Source of the DNA: Nocardiopsis mwathae
GTDB lineage: Bacteria; Actinomycetota; Actinomycetes; Streptosporangiales; Streptosporangiaceae
Assembly: GCF_014201195.1 (NCBI RefSeq)
Contig: NZ_JACHDS010000001.1
Span: 4,154,001 to 4,218,000, forward strand
Length of the DNA: 64,000 nt
Reading direction: 5' to 3'
Of the stretch, positions 47,662-56,384 are shown piece after piece (position 1 is the first letter of the stretch; every line of letters starts with the position of its first letter). Position numbers and translations under genes: made by a program. Under the pieces are notes generated by a model. The model did no database searches. It saw nothing but the letters and a program-made list of their open reading frames with translations, and was not told where the DNA came from.

Positions 47662-48188
47662 TCGAACCTTGTCGCCATGTACTCCAGGTAGGTGAGCGCA
47701 TGGTGCCACGCGGCGTCGCGTGCCCGCAATGCAGCCAGGAGTTCCTGGGGATCCTCGCTCAGCGTCGCCCCCAGCAGCATGTTGTCGTCGTCGAAGTGCA
47801 ACCGGCAGACCGTCTTGCTGTCGAAGACCCAGAAGTCATGGTCCGGCAGCTCGGCGACGATCGGGTGTTCCCGGGGGAGGTAGCGGATGTCCTCCCCCGC
47901 CGCGTTGTTGTACGGGGTGGCCCACAGCTCCCACTTCAGGTAGTCAGAGGGCGGATTATCGATGATCCGCACCCGCTGCATGCGTTTTCCGGTGGCCGTC
48001 TCGTCCCGGACCATGCGCAGCCAGGGCTTCAGGAAGTCGATTCCGGGGTCCTTGCCCGCGAGCCACTCCTGGAAGGGCTGGTCTTCGTTGACCTTTCCGT
48101 AGTAGGTGCGGGTTTCCAGGCGCCAAGCCGTGTAGCGGTAGTTCCGGAAGAGATCGGTGAAGGCGTCACCGGTGATGTAGGGGGCCAC
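47658..48188 (-). CDS. DUF6879 family protein
   Basis: 176 residues, GTG 48188 with AAGGAG 6 bases upstream. Family features: ITGDAFTDLFRNYRYTAWRLETRTYYG, DFLKPWLRMVRDETATGKRMQRVRIIDNPPSDYLKWELWATPYNNAAGEDIRYLPRE, HDFWVFDSKTVCRLHFDDDN and the C-terminal RDAAWHHALTYLEYM. DUF6879 proteins sit beside XRE-DUF5753 regulators in actinomycetes, and the last part is a helix rich in aromatic residues. No enzyme motif is seen; it may be a partner or target of the regulator. Confidence 0.85.
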   Translation of the reverse strand: MAPYITGDAFTDLFRNYRYTAWRLETRTYYGKVNEDQPFQEWLAGKDPGIDFLKPWLRMVRDETATGKRMQRVRIIDNPPSDYLKWELWATPYNNAAGEDIRYLPREHPIVAELPDHDFWVFDSKTVCRLHFDDDNMLLGATLSEDPQELLAALRARDAAWHHALTYLEYMATRFE

Positions 48189-48189
48189 G

Positions 48190-48390
48190 CTACTCCTTGG
48201 GAGCGAATCGGGTCAGCAGCTCACGGGGAACGACAACGAACTCCTCGTCTGGGAGCACGTCCTCCAGTTGTCGCCGGGCTTCGTCATCGGTCAACCGATA
48301 TCCCTGGACGACAATGTCGCCAGAGTCCGTCTCGTACAAAGTGGGGCAGCCGCCGTCCTGCGATGTCGTCCCGATCTTCGTCAGCTTCAT
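48190..48390 (-). CDS. Small protein preceding the DUF6879 gene
   Basis: 66 residues: MKLTKIGTTSQDGGCPTLYE opens it, followed by DSGDIVVQGYRLTDDEARRQLEDVLPDEEFVVVPRELLTRF. AAGGAG lies 5 bases before the ATG. It forms a small operon with the DUF6879 and XRE genes: the stop codon and the next start are one base apart. Short acidic proteins of this pattern are regular partners of DUF6879 proteins. Function unknown. Confidence 0.75.
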   Translation of the reverse strand: MKLTKIGTTSQDGGCPTLYETDSGDIVVQGYRLTDDEARRQLEDVLPDEEFVVVPRELLTRFAPKE

Positions 48391-48685
48391 ACGGCTCCTT
48401 GTACCGGGGGATTTCAGTCTGCCGGGAGTCCCGCCGGCAGTACCAGAGCTGACGGCTCCCCTTGTGAGCAATTTCGAGCAACGCCCCGGAATCCGCCGCC
48501 TACCCCTTCTACGCTCCGGGAACGAGCGCGTTGCCGCGTCCGTGGCTCCGCGTCGACACGGAAGGTGGACATCGTGCCCCAGGCCATCTACGGCACCGGA
48601 AGACGATCGCAGCGCTCGCGCCGTATGCCCGGAAATGCAGCGCCGTGCCCATCTCCCGCTCCCATCGACCCGATCAAGGAGACGA
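48391..48685. other. Divergent control region, no gene recognised
   Basis: The stretch between the XRE/DUF6879 operon and the HIT gene contains GCCGGGAGTCCCGCCGGC, a small hairpin at about 48421, and no credible reading frame. Promoters for both directions should be here. Confidence 0.35.
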
Positions 48686-49183
48686 ATGCCCATCGATCCG
48701 AACACCACCGCCGCCACGACCTGCGTCTTCTGCCGTATCGTCACGGGGGATGCTCCCTGTCATCCGATCTGGGAGGACGACCGCTACCTGGCGTTCTTGT
48801 CCATCTATCCCAACACCGACGGCTTCTCCGTCGTCGTGACGAAAGCACACCGGCCCAGCTACGTCGTCGACCTGGACGACGAGGACTTCGTGGGTCTGCA
48901 CTTGGCGGCTCGTGAAACCGCGCGACGTTTGGACGCCGCCTACCCCGACGTCGCCCGCACAGGAATCATGTACGAGGGGTACGGCGTGGACCACGCCCAC
49001 GCCAAGCTCTTCCCCATGCACGGCACGGCGGGAAACCAGGGCGAGAACTGGCGGCAGGTCAGCTCAGCCGTCGACACCTTCTTCGACAGCTACGCGGGCT
49101 ACATTTCCTCGCACGACCACCTACGCGCCGACGACCAGCGACTGGCCGAAACCGCCAAGCTGATCAGGTCAGCGGAGGCCTGA
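48686..49183 (+). CDS. HIT-family nucleotide hydrolase-like protein
   Basis: 165 residues from ATG 48686 with AAGGAG 5-10 bases upstream. Typical HIT start CVFCRIVTGDAPCHPIWEDDRYLAFLSIYPNTDGFSVVVTKAH with two Cys of a zinc site. The catalytic HIT motif reads GVDHAHAKLFPMHG, H-x-H-x-K instead of H-x-H-x-H, a variant seen in one actinobacterial subgroup; the third His is lost. HIT proteins hydrolyse nucleoside phosphoramidates, AMP esters or dinucleoside polyphosphates. Lies between the XRE operon and M23 copy 2 as a single gene; a weak hairpin (49211-49246) follows. Confidence 0.9.
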   Translation: MPIDPNTTAATTCVFCRIVTGDAPCHPIWEDDRYLAFLSIYPNTDGFSVVVTKAHRPSYVVDLDDEDFVGLHLAARETARRLDAAYPDVARTGIMYEGYGVDHAHAKLFPMHGTAGNQGENWRQVSSAVDTFFDSYAGYISSHDHLRADDQRLAETAKLIRSAEA

Positions 49184-49294
49184 GCGCAAGAGGAGAGCTC
49201 GAAAACGAAAAGGCGGACCGGGGCGGTCGGTTCCATCCGCCCGCCTCTAGGAAGACGAAGGTCTTGATGGTGCGATGGCGCAGGGAGATTCCCT

Positions 49295-50116
49295 TCACGG
49301 GAGTTGCGTGGTGTACGGGGTGAATCGGGCGGTGTCCTCAGGTACTCCGATATGGGTGGCTCCGGAGTCGTCCCGGTAGCTCCAGCTGAAGGGGATGCCT
49401 CGGGCGGTAGCCGAATCCGGGCCGTCCATCAGCTGGAAGTGCAGGTGCGGTTCGGTGGAGTTCCCGGAGTTCCCGCACTCGGCGATCTGCTGACCTGCCT
49501 GCACCCGGTCGCCCGGCGCGACCCGCACAGAGCCCCGGCGCAGGTGCGCGAAGCCCGCCACCACGCCGTCGCCTATCTCCAGCAGCACGTAGTTGCCCCA
49601 AAGGTGGCAGGGCCAGCCCAGCCCCCGGACAAAGCTCTCCAGATAGAAAAAGGCGTGAGCGGGCAGCGACGTCCGGGAGAGGTGATCTCGCATTCGGCTC
49701 GCGGTGGCCACCACCACGCCGTCGGCGGGGGCCAGCACCGGCTGGCCGAACGACGGGTAGTGCTCCGGGCGGTGCGCGAGGGGCCACACCCTCGTGAACG
49801 GCGGAGCCTCCGGGCCTTCGGTCGGCAGGTGGATCAGGTCGATCGCATAGGTCTGGGCATGGCTGTGGGTGTGGCTGGGCACCCTGGTGGCCGGGCCGTT
49901 GAGGGCGACCCAGCGTCCCTTCACCGGCATACGCACCGTTACAGGCGCTCGCCCGCCGGTCGGCCTTTGCCATCGGGTCAGGGACCAGCGCATCATCCCC
50001 CCGACGATCAACAGCAGGACACCGGTGATCCACAGCGGGCTCACCCCACCGTTGTTGACCAGGATGCACAGCGCGCCGGCTCCGAAGAACAGGCCGTGCC
50101 TCTTCCAGACGATCAC
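49295..50116 (-). CDS. Membrane-anchored M23 family metallopeptidase, copy 2
   Basis: 273 residues from GTG 50116 (GGGAGG 8 bases upstream). Identical to copy 1 at nearly all positions, differing at a handful of residues (for example VIVWKRHG against VILWKRHG, ILVNNGG against ILVNSGG, RWQRPTGG against RWQRPTSG, DTARFTPY against DTTRFTPH). Two membrane helices and all M23 motifs (SHTHSHAQTYAIDLIHL, EPHLHFQLMDGP) are intact. Both copies are therefore expected to be functional. The gene is convergent with HIT and divergent from purC. Confidence 0.93.
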   Translation of the reverse strand: MIVWKRHGLFFGAGALCILVNNGGVSPLWITGVLLLIVGGMMRWSLTRWQRPTGGRAPVTVRMPVKGRWVALNGPATRVPSHTHSHAQTYAIDLIHLPTEGPEAPPFTRVWPLAHRPEHYPSFGQPVLAPADGVVVATASRMRDHLSRTSLPAHAFFYLESFVRGLGWPCHLWGNYVLLEIGDGVVAGFAHLRRGSVRVAPGDRVQAGQQIAECGNSGNSTEPHLHFQLMDGPDSATARGIPFSWSYRDDSGATHIGVPEDTARFTPYTTQLP

Positions 50117-50320
50117 GCGTCGTGCCTCCCGGGTGACAGATCGGGCGCTGTACGGAAGCCGTGGTGCCGACGGAGAACCGACACGTCTGCCAGGTATCCG
50201 CACATGCCGTGCACCGACGGCTCCGGCGATGCAGCCACCGCGCACCCGGACCATCATCGCCGACGAACGGAACCGCCCGGCAGAAGCCCCAGAACCTGAC
50301 GCCGCACGGCGGTCGGCCGG

Positions 50321-50418
50321 ATGCCGATCGGCAAGCCCCCTGGCCTCGGGTGCATCGTCTTGCCCACAGTCGGGTGGGACGCCTTCCTTTGCCGAGGTCA
50401 GGGCTGGCAGGATCTAGA
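50321..50418 (+). pseudogene. DUF397 3' fragment (copy C), further decayed
   Basis: Corresponds base for base to copy B but with several substitutions and an extra T (CTTCCTTTGCCGAGG against CTTCCTTGCCGAGG) that breaks the frame, and GGATCTAG as the former stop. It lies 47 bases before the purC start. Confidence 0.7.
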
Positions 50419-50464
50419 CGGCACCGACGCCCACTCGATGACATCAGCCCTGGGAGGCAGCACC

Positions 50465-51298
50465 GTGGAACTCATCCACTCCGGGAAGGTCCGTGACGTG
50501 TACCAGGACGGGGACGACCTGATCCTGGTCGCCTCGGATCGGGTGAGCGTCTACGACGTCGTCCTGCCCACCCCCGTGCCCGACAAGGGGAAGATCCTCA
50601 CGCAGCTGTCCCTGTGGTGGTTCGAGCAGCTCGCGGACGTCGTGCCGAACCACGTGATCTCGGGGACCGACGTTCCGGCCGAGTGGGCCGGGCGGGCGAT
50701 CCGGTGCCGGCGGCTGGAGATGCTCCCCGTCGAGTTCATCGCCCGGGGCTACCTGGCCGGGCTCGGTCTGAAGGAGTACGAGAAGCAGGGCACCGTGTCC
50801 GGCGTGAAGCTCCCGGAGGGCCTGGTCGAGGCGTCGCGGCTGCCCGAGCCGATCTTCACCCCGACCACCAAGGCCACCGAGGGCCACGACGAGTTCATCA
50901 CCTACGCCGACGTCGTCGAGGAGATCGGCGCCGAGACGGCCGACCGGCTGCGCGAGCTGACCCTGGAGATCTACCGGCGGGGTGCGGCCGTGGCCGCCGA
51001 GCGCGGCATCATCATCGCCGACACCAAGCTGGAGTTCGGCCGCGCCGCGGACGGCACCCTCGTCCTCGGCGACGAGGTGCTGACCTCGGACTCCTCCCGG
51101 TTCTGGCCCGCCGACGAGTGGCAGCCCGGCCGGGCCCAGCACGCGCTCGACAAGCAGTTCGTCCGCGACTGGTCCAGCACCGTCACCGACTGGGACCGCA
51201 CCCCGCCCGGCCCGGCGATCCCCGACGACGTCGTCGAAGCCACCCGCGCCCGCTACATCGAGGTCTACGAGCGGCTCACCGGCAGGAAGTGGGAGTGA
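50465..51298 (+). CDS. purC: Phosphoribosylaminoimidazole-succinocarboxamide synthase
   Basis: 277 residues from GTG 50465 with GGGAGG 8 bases upstream; the frame is open further back only through the decayed DUF397 copy. SAICAR synthetase joins CAIR and aspartate with ATP in purine synthesis. Signatures: ELIHSGKVRDVYQDGDDLILVASDRVSVYDV, KGKILTQLSLWWFEQL, PVEFIARGYLAGLGLKEYEKQGTVSG, FTPTTKATEGHDEFI, IIIADTKLEFGR and VLGDEVLTSDSSRFWPADEW. Full length. The insertion-rich island ends immediately upstream, so purC marks the return to core genome. Confidence 0.97.
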   Translation: MELIHSGKVRDVYQDGDDLILVASDRVSVYDVVLPTPVPDKGKILTQLSLWWFEQLADVVPNHVISGTDVPAEWAGRAIRCRRLEMLPVEFIARGYLAGLGLKEYEKQGTVSGVKLPEGLVEASRLPEPIFTPTTKATEGHDEFITYADVVEEIGAETADRLRELTLEIYRRGAAVAAERGIIIADTKLEFGRAADGTLVLGDEVLTSDSSRFWPADEWQPGRAQHALDKQFVRDWSSTVTDWDRTPPGPAIPDDVVEATRARYIEVYERLTGRKWE

Positions 51299-51473
51299 CA
51301 CGGAGCATCACCGGCCTCATCTGCCGATGACCATGGGGATCCATCCGATCGTTTCCGTTTTGCCCGATTAGTTCCCATGGACATCGGCGGCGTCATCGGC
51401 GGAGGGCGCGGCTCACACGGGGCTCGTCGTGTCCTCTTACCGTTGTCTCACCCGGATGCGAAAACATGGGCCC

Positions 51474-52178
51474 ATGACACCCTCCAGCACCGTGCTCATC
51501 GCCGACGACGACCGTGCCATCCGCGAGTCCCTGGAGCGTGCCTTGGAGCTTGAGGGGTACCGGGTGCGGACCGCCAAGGACGGGGTCGAGGCGCTGGCGT
51601 CCGTGCACGCCGAGCCGGTGGACCTGCTCGTGTTGGACGTGATGATGCCCGGCGTCGACGGCCTGGGCGTCTGCCGGGTGCTGCGGGCCGAGGGGGACCG
51701 CACGCCGATCCTCATGCTCACCGCGCGGGTCGAGACGCCCGACCGGGTCGCCGGGCTGGACGCCGGGGCCGACGACTACCTGCCCAAGCCCTTCGACCTG
51801 GACGAGCTGCTGGCGCGGCTGCGCGCGCTGCTGCGCCGGGCCGCGCCCGCGCCGGGCAATGAGGGGCCGGAGCCGCCGATCCAGGTGGGCGACCTGCGGA
51901 TCGAGCCCGGCGCCCGGCGGGTGTGGCGGGCCGGCCGGGAGGTGGAGCTGTCCAAGACCGAGTTCGACCTGCTGGAGCTGCTCGCGCGCAACGCCGGGAT
52001 CGTGCTCGACCACTCGACCATCTACGACCGCATCTGGGGCTACGACTTCGGCCCGGAGTCCAAGAACCTCGCGGTCTACATCAGCTACCTGCGCCGCAAG
52101 CTGGAGCCCGAGGGCGCCCCGCCGCTGATCCAGACGGTGCGCGGCGTCGGGTACACGCTGCGTCCGCGGACACCGTGA
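51474..52178 (+). CDS. OmpR/PhoB-type response regulator (MprA-like)
   Basis: 234 residues from ATG 51474. Receiver domain (about 5-120): VLIADDDRAIRESLERALELEGYRV, phosphoacceptor Asp in LLVLDVMMPGVDG, conserved Thr/Ala in MLTARVETPDR, and Lys in DDYLPKPFDLDELLARL. Winged-helix DNA-binding domain (about 140-232): RVWRAGREVELSKTEFDLLELLARNAGIVLDHSTIYDRIWGYDFG, then LAVYISYLRRKLE and TVRGVGYTLR. Overlaps the start of the kinase gene by one base (stop TGA and ATG). MprAB of mycobacteria, which senses envelope stress, is the closest known model by layout; the target genes here are unknown. Confidence 0.96.
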   Translation: MTPSSTVLIADDDRAIRESLERALELEGYRVRTAKDGVEALASVHAEPVDLLVLDVMMPGVDGLGVCRVLRAEGDRTPILMLTARVETPDRVAGLDAGADDYLPKPFDLDELLARLRALLRRAAPAPGNEGPEPPIQVGDLRIEPGARRVWRAGREVELSKTEFDLLELLARNAGIVLDHSTIYDRIWGYDFGPESKNLAVYISYLRRKLEPEGAPPLIQTVRGVGYTLRPRTP

Positions 52179-53674
52179 TGGATACCGACAGAGACAACAC
52201 GGACGGAGGCGGTGGGCGGGACGCCCGCACGCGGCGCCGCAGGTTCCCGCCGCGCGTGCTGCCGCTGAGCGAGTGGCGGCTGGTCACGCGCTTCGCCGTG
52301 TCGTTCGCGCTGGTCGCCGCGTTCGTCATCGTGCTCATCGGGTCGCTGGCCTACAACACGGCCGCCTACATGATCCGCTCCGACGCCCAGGCGGAGTTCC
52401 AGGCCACCGTCGACAGCCTCACCCAGGACCTGCGCAGTCCGTCGCTCGGCCCGCGCCCCGGCGACGGGACCGCGCTCAACTTCGTGCACTCCGACTCCTT
52501 CACCTTCCAGGTGGTCGGGCCGAGCGGGGCGATCTCGGTTCCGGTGAAAGACCGCACCGCGATCGAGGTCCTGCCGGTCCGCGCCGTCGACCGGCGGATC
52601 GCCGCCGAGCAGGACCCGGGCGTCGCCCGGACCCGGGAGGACTCCGACAACGGCGAGGAGTACCGCATCGCCACGGTCTCGCTGGGCGGCGGCACCGGCG
52701 CGATCCAGATCGGCCAGCGGCTCTCCCCCACCGAGCGGATGCTGGGCGCGATGGCCGCGCAGATGGCCGGGATCGGTGTCATCGTGCTGGTGGGCGCCGG
52801 GCTGGCCGGGTGGCTGGTGGCCGAGCGCGTCACCGGCCGCCTCAAGCGGCTCACCGAGGCCGCCGAGTACGTCAGCTCCACCGGCCGCCTCGACCTGGAA
52901 GCGCGCGGCGCCGGGCCGACCGGATCCGAGCCCGCCGGCAAGGACGAGGTGGGGCGGCTCGGCCGGGCGTTCGACGGGATGCTGTCGCGCCTGGCCGGGG
53001 CCAAGGAGGAGCAGCGCCGCCTGGTGCAGAACGCCTCGCACGAGCTGCGCACCCCGCTGACCAGCCTGCGCACCAACGTCGCCGTCATGCGCCGCTTCGA
53101 TCGCCTCTCCCCCGAGGCCCGCCGACGGCTCATCGACGACCTCCAGGGGGAGACCCGCGAGCTGACGGACCTGGTGAACGAACTCGTGGAGCTGGCCACC
53201 GACACCCGGGAGGACGAGCAGCCGCGCGAGGTGGAGCTGCGTGAGATCGCCGAGAACGTGGCCGAGCGCGCCCGGCGCCGCACCGGCCGGGAGATCATCG
53301 TGGACGCCGACGCGACGGTGGTCTCCGGCCGCCCGCAGGCGCTGGAGCGTGCGCTGTCCAACCCGGTGGAGAACGCCGCCAAGTTCGACGCCGAGAGCCG
53401 CGGGCCGATCGAGATCGTGATCCGCGACGGACGGGTCGAAGTCCGCGACCGGGGACCGGGTGTCGATCCGGCGGAGCTGGCCCATATCTTCGAACGGTTC
53501 TACCGCGCTACCTCTGCGCGGGGAATGTCCGGATCCGGTCTTGGGTTGTCCATGACGGAAGACATCGCGACCGCCCACGGCGGCCATGTCTTCGCATATA
53601 ACAGGGAGGGTGGCGGCGCCGTGATCGGTTTCACAGTTCCGCCGTTGCGGCGCGACAACGGGCCTGCCGACTGA
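52178..53674 (+). CDS. Sensor histidine kinase (MprB-like)
   Basis: 498 residues. TM1 (about 35-60, FAVSFALVAAFVIVLIGSLAYNTAAYMI), extracytoplasmic sensor of about 130 residues, TM2 (about 195-215, MAGIGVIVLVGAGLAGWLVAERV), then a HAMP domain. The dimerisation/phosphoacceptor motif is NASHELRTPLTSLRTNVAVMR with the phosphorylated His. The ATPase domain has N box LSNPVENAAKFD, where other kinases have LxNLVDNAAKF, a G1 box RDRGPGVD, F box FERFYR and G2 GSGLGLSM. Coupled to the response-regulator gene by overlap of their stop and start codons. Confidence 0.96.
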   Translation: MDTDRDNTDGGGGRDARTRRRRFPPRVLPLSEWRLVTRFAVSFALVAAFVIVLIGSLAYNTAAYMIRSDAQAEFQATVDSLTQDLRSPSLGPRPGDGTALNFVHSDSFTFQVVGPSGAISVPVKDRTAIEVLPVRAVDRRIAAEQDPGVARTREDSDNGEEYRIATVSLGGGTGAIQIGQRLSPTERMLGAMAAQMAGIGVIVLVGAGLAGWLVAERVTGRLKRLTEAAEYVSSTGRLDLEARGAGPTGSEPAGKDEVGRLGRAFDGMLSRLAGAKEEQRRLVQNASHELRTPLTSLRTNVAVMRRFDRLSPEARRRLIDDLQGETRELTDLVNELVELATDTREDEQPREVELREIAENVAERARRRTGREIIVDADATVVSGRPQALERALSNPVENAAKFDAESRGPIEIVIRDGRVEVRDRGPGVDPAELAHIFERFYRATSARGMSGSGLGLSMTEDIATAHGGHVFAYNREGGGAVIGFTVPPLRRDNGPAD

Positions 53675-54028
53675 TCCGCGGCCCATGCGAGCGCCCACGA
53701 CCGGGTAATCTCGATCTGTCCCTTATCGTCGCTCTCATCCACGGTCCGGCCGATCGCGCGCCCGACCAGGTGGAGGACGGATGGTCGCAGACCATACCGG
53801 GGGGCGAAGGGAACAGGCCGACCGGGGCAGTGGTGCCTGCACCCCTTCGCACAGTTGTCCTTGGTTCATGGCTTCTCCCGTGCTCCGCTTCCTACAGTTA
53901 CCGAATCGCGGTGCGAGCGGGAGAACCGGTGCGCCAGGGCACACCGTTAGATCAGTCGGGTACAGGGCACAGGCGTGGCGACTCCTGCGGTTGCGGGTCG
54001 GTCGTCAGGGGAAGGGGCAGGTCCGTAC
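53675..54028. other. Intergenic region, no gene recognised
   Basis: About 350 bases between the kinase stop and the transporter start. No c-di-AMP, TPP or other riboswitch consensus was recognised, and no terminator with a T tract. A GTG at 53975 is in frame with the transporter but lacks a good ribosome site. Confidence 0.4.
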
Positions 54029-55033
54029 ATGACGTGGGCAGTGATCATCGCCGTCGTGGGAGCGCTGGCCATCGCGGCCGGCGCGGCGCTTCAGGAGCGG
54101 GCGGCGGTGAGCGCGCCCTTCGGCATCAGCCAGCTCCGGTTGTTCCGGCACCTCATGCGCAGCCGCCGCTGGGTCCTCGGGCTGGGACTCACCGGCCTGG
54201 GAATCGGCGCCCACATGCTGGCTCTGGTCCACGCTCCGCTCATTCTCGTCCAGCCGATCCAGACCACCGGTCTGCTGTTCGCGGTCATGCTGGCGGCCTT
54301 CTTCGGCAAGCGCCGCCTGACCTCCGCGCAGATCGGCGGCTGTCTCGCGGTGACCGTCGGGCTGGTCGCGCTCATCACGGCGCTGCCCATGCACGCCGGG
54401 AACCCCGTGCTCACCCCGACCGAGACCGCGCTGATGCCGCTGGTCTGCGTCGGCGGGATGCTGATGTGCGTGCTCGTGGCGCGCTTCGGCGGCGCCAGCA
54501 CCCGGGCGTGGACGTTCGCGCTGGCCGGAGGCATCGGATTCGCCGTCACCTCGGCTCTCGCCCGCTTCATCGGCGTGGGCATGCTGGACAACCCCATGGC
54601 GGCGATGCGCCCGCTCACCGTCATCGCCGTGGTCATCGGCCTGTGCGGCGGCATGATCGTGCAGAACGCCTACCGCACCGGCCATTTCACGCTCGCCTAC
54701 GCCACCCTGATGATCAGCGACCCGCTGTCCGCCGCCATCCTGGGTGTGGTGTTCTTCGGCGAGCAGCTGCCCGCCGACCCCCTGCACTCGGCCATCGCGA
54801 TCATCGGCGCCGTCGTCTGCGCGGCCGGGGTCATCACCCTCTCCCGCGCCACCCATGCCAAGGGCCGTGCCACCGGCGGGGCGGCGGTGGACACCTCGTC
54901 TCCCGGCCCTCCTCCGGCCACCGGACCGCAGGCGACCGTGACCGCCGTGGTCATCGACACCGAACCCGCGGGCACTCCGGTGGCGGAAGAGGACACCCCG
55001 CCGCGGCCGTCGGCGGCCGGCACCGCGGCCTGA
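54029..55033 (+). CDS. DMT-superfamily permease (EamA/multidrug-like)
   Basis: 334 residues from ATG 54029, preceded by GGGGCAGG. About nine to ten transmembrane segments: TWAVIIAVVGALAIAAGAALQERAAVSAPFG, RWVLGLGLTGLGIGAHMLALVHAPLILVQPIQTTGLLFAVMLAAFFG, GGCLAVTVGLVALITALP, LMPLVCVGGMLMCVLVARF, and the late HFTLAYATLMISDPLSAAILGVVFFGEQLP with LSRATHAKG. A Pro/Thr/Gly-rich cytoplasmic tail follows. The ALVHAPLILVQPIQTTGLLFAV and SDPLSAAILGVVFFGE segments are hallmarks of the family. Substrate unknown. Confidence 0.9.
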   Translation: MTWAVIIAVVGALAIAAGAALQERAAVSAPFGISQLRLFRHLMRSRRWVLGLGLTGLGIGAHMLALVHAPLILVQPIQTTGLLFAVMLAAFFGKRRLTSAQIGGCLAVTVGLVALITALPMHAGNPVLTPTETALMPLVCVGGMLMCVLVARFGGASTRAWTFALAGGIGFAVTSALARFIGVGMLDNPMAAMRPLTVIAVVIGLCGGMIVQNAYRTGHFTLAYATLMISDPLSAAILGVVFFGEQLPADPLHSAIAIIGAVVCAAGVITLSRATHAKGRATGGAAVDTSSPGPPPATGPQATVTAVVIDTEPAGTPVAEEDTPPRPSAAGTAA

Positions 55034-55076
55034 AACCCGCTCCCGGGGCGCGGGCCCGCGGGCGGCCCGCCTCCGC

Positions 55077-56384
55077 TCAGCGCCCCCGCCGGTTCCGGGC
55101 GCGGTCGGCGACCTGAGCGTAGATCTCCTCGAACCGGGCCAGCGACCGCTGGTGGTCATGGTGCGCCGCCATCTCCCGGCTCTCGTGCCCCATGCGGGCG
55201 CGCTCGGCGTCGTCGGACAGGATCTCGCTGAGGTACTTGGCCAGGTCGGACCGGCTCCCCGGCTCGTACAGGTAGCCGTTGCGGCCGATGTCGACGAGCT
55301 GCGGCAGCGCCATGGCCTCGGCCGCGACGACCGGCAGGCCGCTGGCCATGGCCTCCAGTGTCGCGATGCTCTGGAGCTCGGCGATGCTGGCGATGGCGAA
55401 CACGTCCGCGGCGCGGTAGGCGACCGGCAGGTCGTCGTCCTCGACGAAGCCGAGGAAGTGCACCCGGTCGGCGACTCCCTCGGCCTCGGCGCACCGCTCC
55501 AGGCGCTGGCGCTGCGCCCCGGTGCCCACCAGCACCAGCTGCGCGTCCTCGGCGGTCACCAGCGGCAGCGCGCCGATGAGGTCGTCGATGCGCTTCTCCT
55601 CGTCCAGGCGCCCGACGAACAGGACGGTGGGCCGGTCCGGGATGCCGAGGCGGGCACGCAGGTCGCGCCGGTCCGACCGCCCAAGGCGTTCCCGCACCCC
55701 CGTCGGTGCCCGACCGCAGGGGTGGAAGCGCACCAGGTCGATGCCGCAGGACACGGCTTCGACGGGGCTCGTGTAGCCCTGGTCGACCAGGAGCTGTGCC
55801 GCGGTCCGGGTGGGCGTGGTCACGTGGTCGACGTCGGCCAGCACGCGGCAGAAGTCCCGCCAGGCGAACGCGCCGACGGCGTCACGCAGCCCCGGCGGGA
55901 TGTACATGTAGTTGAACAGGTTCTCCGGCATGAAGTGGTTGGTGGCCACCACCGGGATGCCGTGGCGGCGCGCCGCCGCGATCAGCAGGCGCCCGACGAT
56001 GAAGTGGTTCTGGACGTGGACGACATCGGGCCGCAGCCGCACCAGCAGCCGGTCGATGTGGCCGGGGACGCCGAGCGGGATGGCGAGCCGCACGGTGTCG
56101 TGCACCAGCGACGACATCGAGCGGAGCCGGTGCTCGACCACGCCGCCGGCGTGGATCACCCGCGGTGGGCCGTCCGGGGACTGGCACAGGACGTGCACGT
56201 CGGCGCCGCGCTCCGCCAGCCCGTGGGCGAGCCGCGCGGTGAAGAAGGCGGCGCCGTTGACGTCGGGCGGGTAGGTGTCGGTTCCGATGAGCAGGCGGGG
56301 CCGCTCGGAGCCGGACCCGGTGCGCTGCCGGGGTACGCTCCTTGTCCTTGCGCGGCGGCCGGGCGAGGAGTGGGTGACGGCCAT
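55077..56384 (-). CDS. GT4-family glycosyltransferase
   Basis: 435 residues from ATG 56384 (AGGAGA 8 bases upstream). GT-B fold: N-terminal Rossmann part with RLLIGTDTYPPDVNGAAFFTARLAHGLAERGADVHVLC and DVVHVQNHFIVGRLLIAAARRHGIPVVATNH; C-terminal part with TVLFVGRLDEEKRIDDLIGALP, LVLVGTGAQRQRLE, VHFLGFVEDDDLPVAYRAADVFAIASIAELQSIATLEAMASGLPVVAAEA. The E-x7-E type motif ELQSIATLEAMASG is the donor-phosphate region. MshA- or PimB-like enzymes share this layout, but no partner genes tell the acceptor. A single-gene unit. Confidence 0.93.
   Translation of the reverse strand: MAVTHSSPGRRARTRSVPRQRTGSGSERPRLLIGTDTYPPDVNGAAFFTARLAHGLAERGADVHVLCQSPDGPPRVIHAGGVVEHRLRSMSSLVHDTVRLAIPLGVPGHIDRLLVRLRPDVVHVQNHFIVGRLLIAAARRHGIPVVATNHFMPENLFNYMYIPPGLRDAVGAFAWRDFCRVLADVDHVTTPTRTAAQLLVDQGYTSPVEAVSCGIDLVRFHPCGRAPTGVRERLGRSDRRDLRARLGIPDRPTVLFVGRLDEEKRIDDLIGALPLVTAEDAQLVLVGTGAQRQRLERCAEAEGVADRVHFLGFVEDDDLPVAYRAADVFAIASIAELQSIATLEAMASGLPVVAAEAMALPQLVDIGRNGYLYEPGSRSDLAKYLSEILSDDAERARMGHESREMAAHHDHQRSLARFEEIYAQVADRARNRRGR

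Larger units (their letters stand above)
49294..50433. repeat. Segmental duplication, copy 2
   Basis: Direct repeat of 45658-46795 with only scattered substitutions and one or two small indels. The 2.5 kb between the copies holds the XRE, DUF6879, small-protein and HIT genes, so recombination between the copies would delete exactly that segment. Confidence 0.9.

Noticed and set aside
53675-54028. c-di-AMP (ydaO) riboswitch before the DMT permease
   Set aside because: The region has GA- and GG-rich motifs but the conserved ydaO core elements could not be found.
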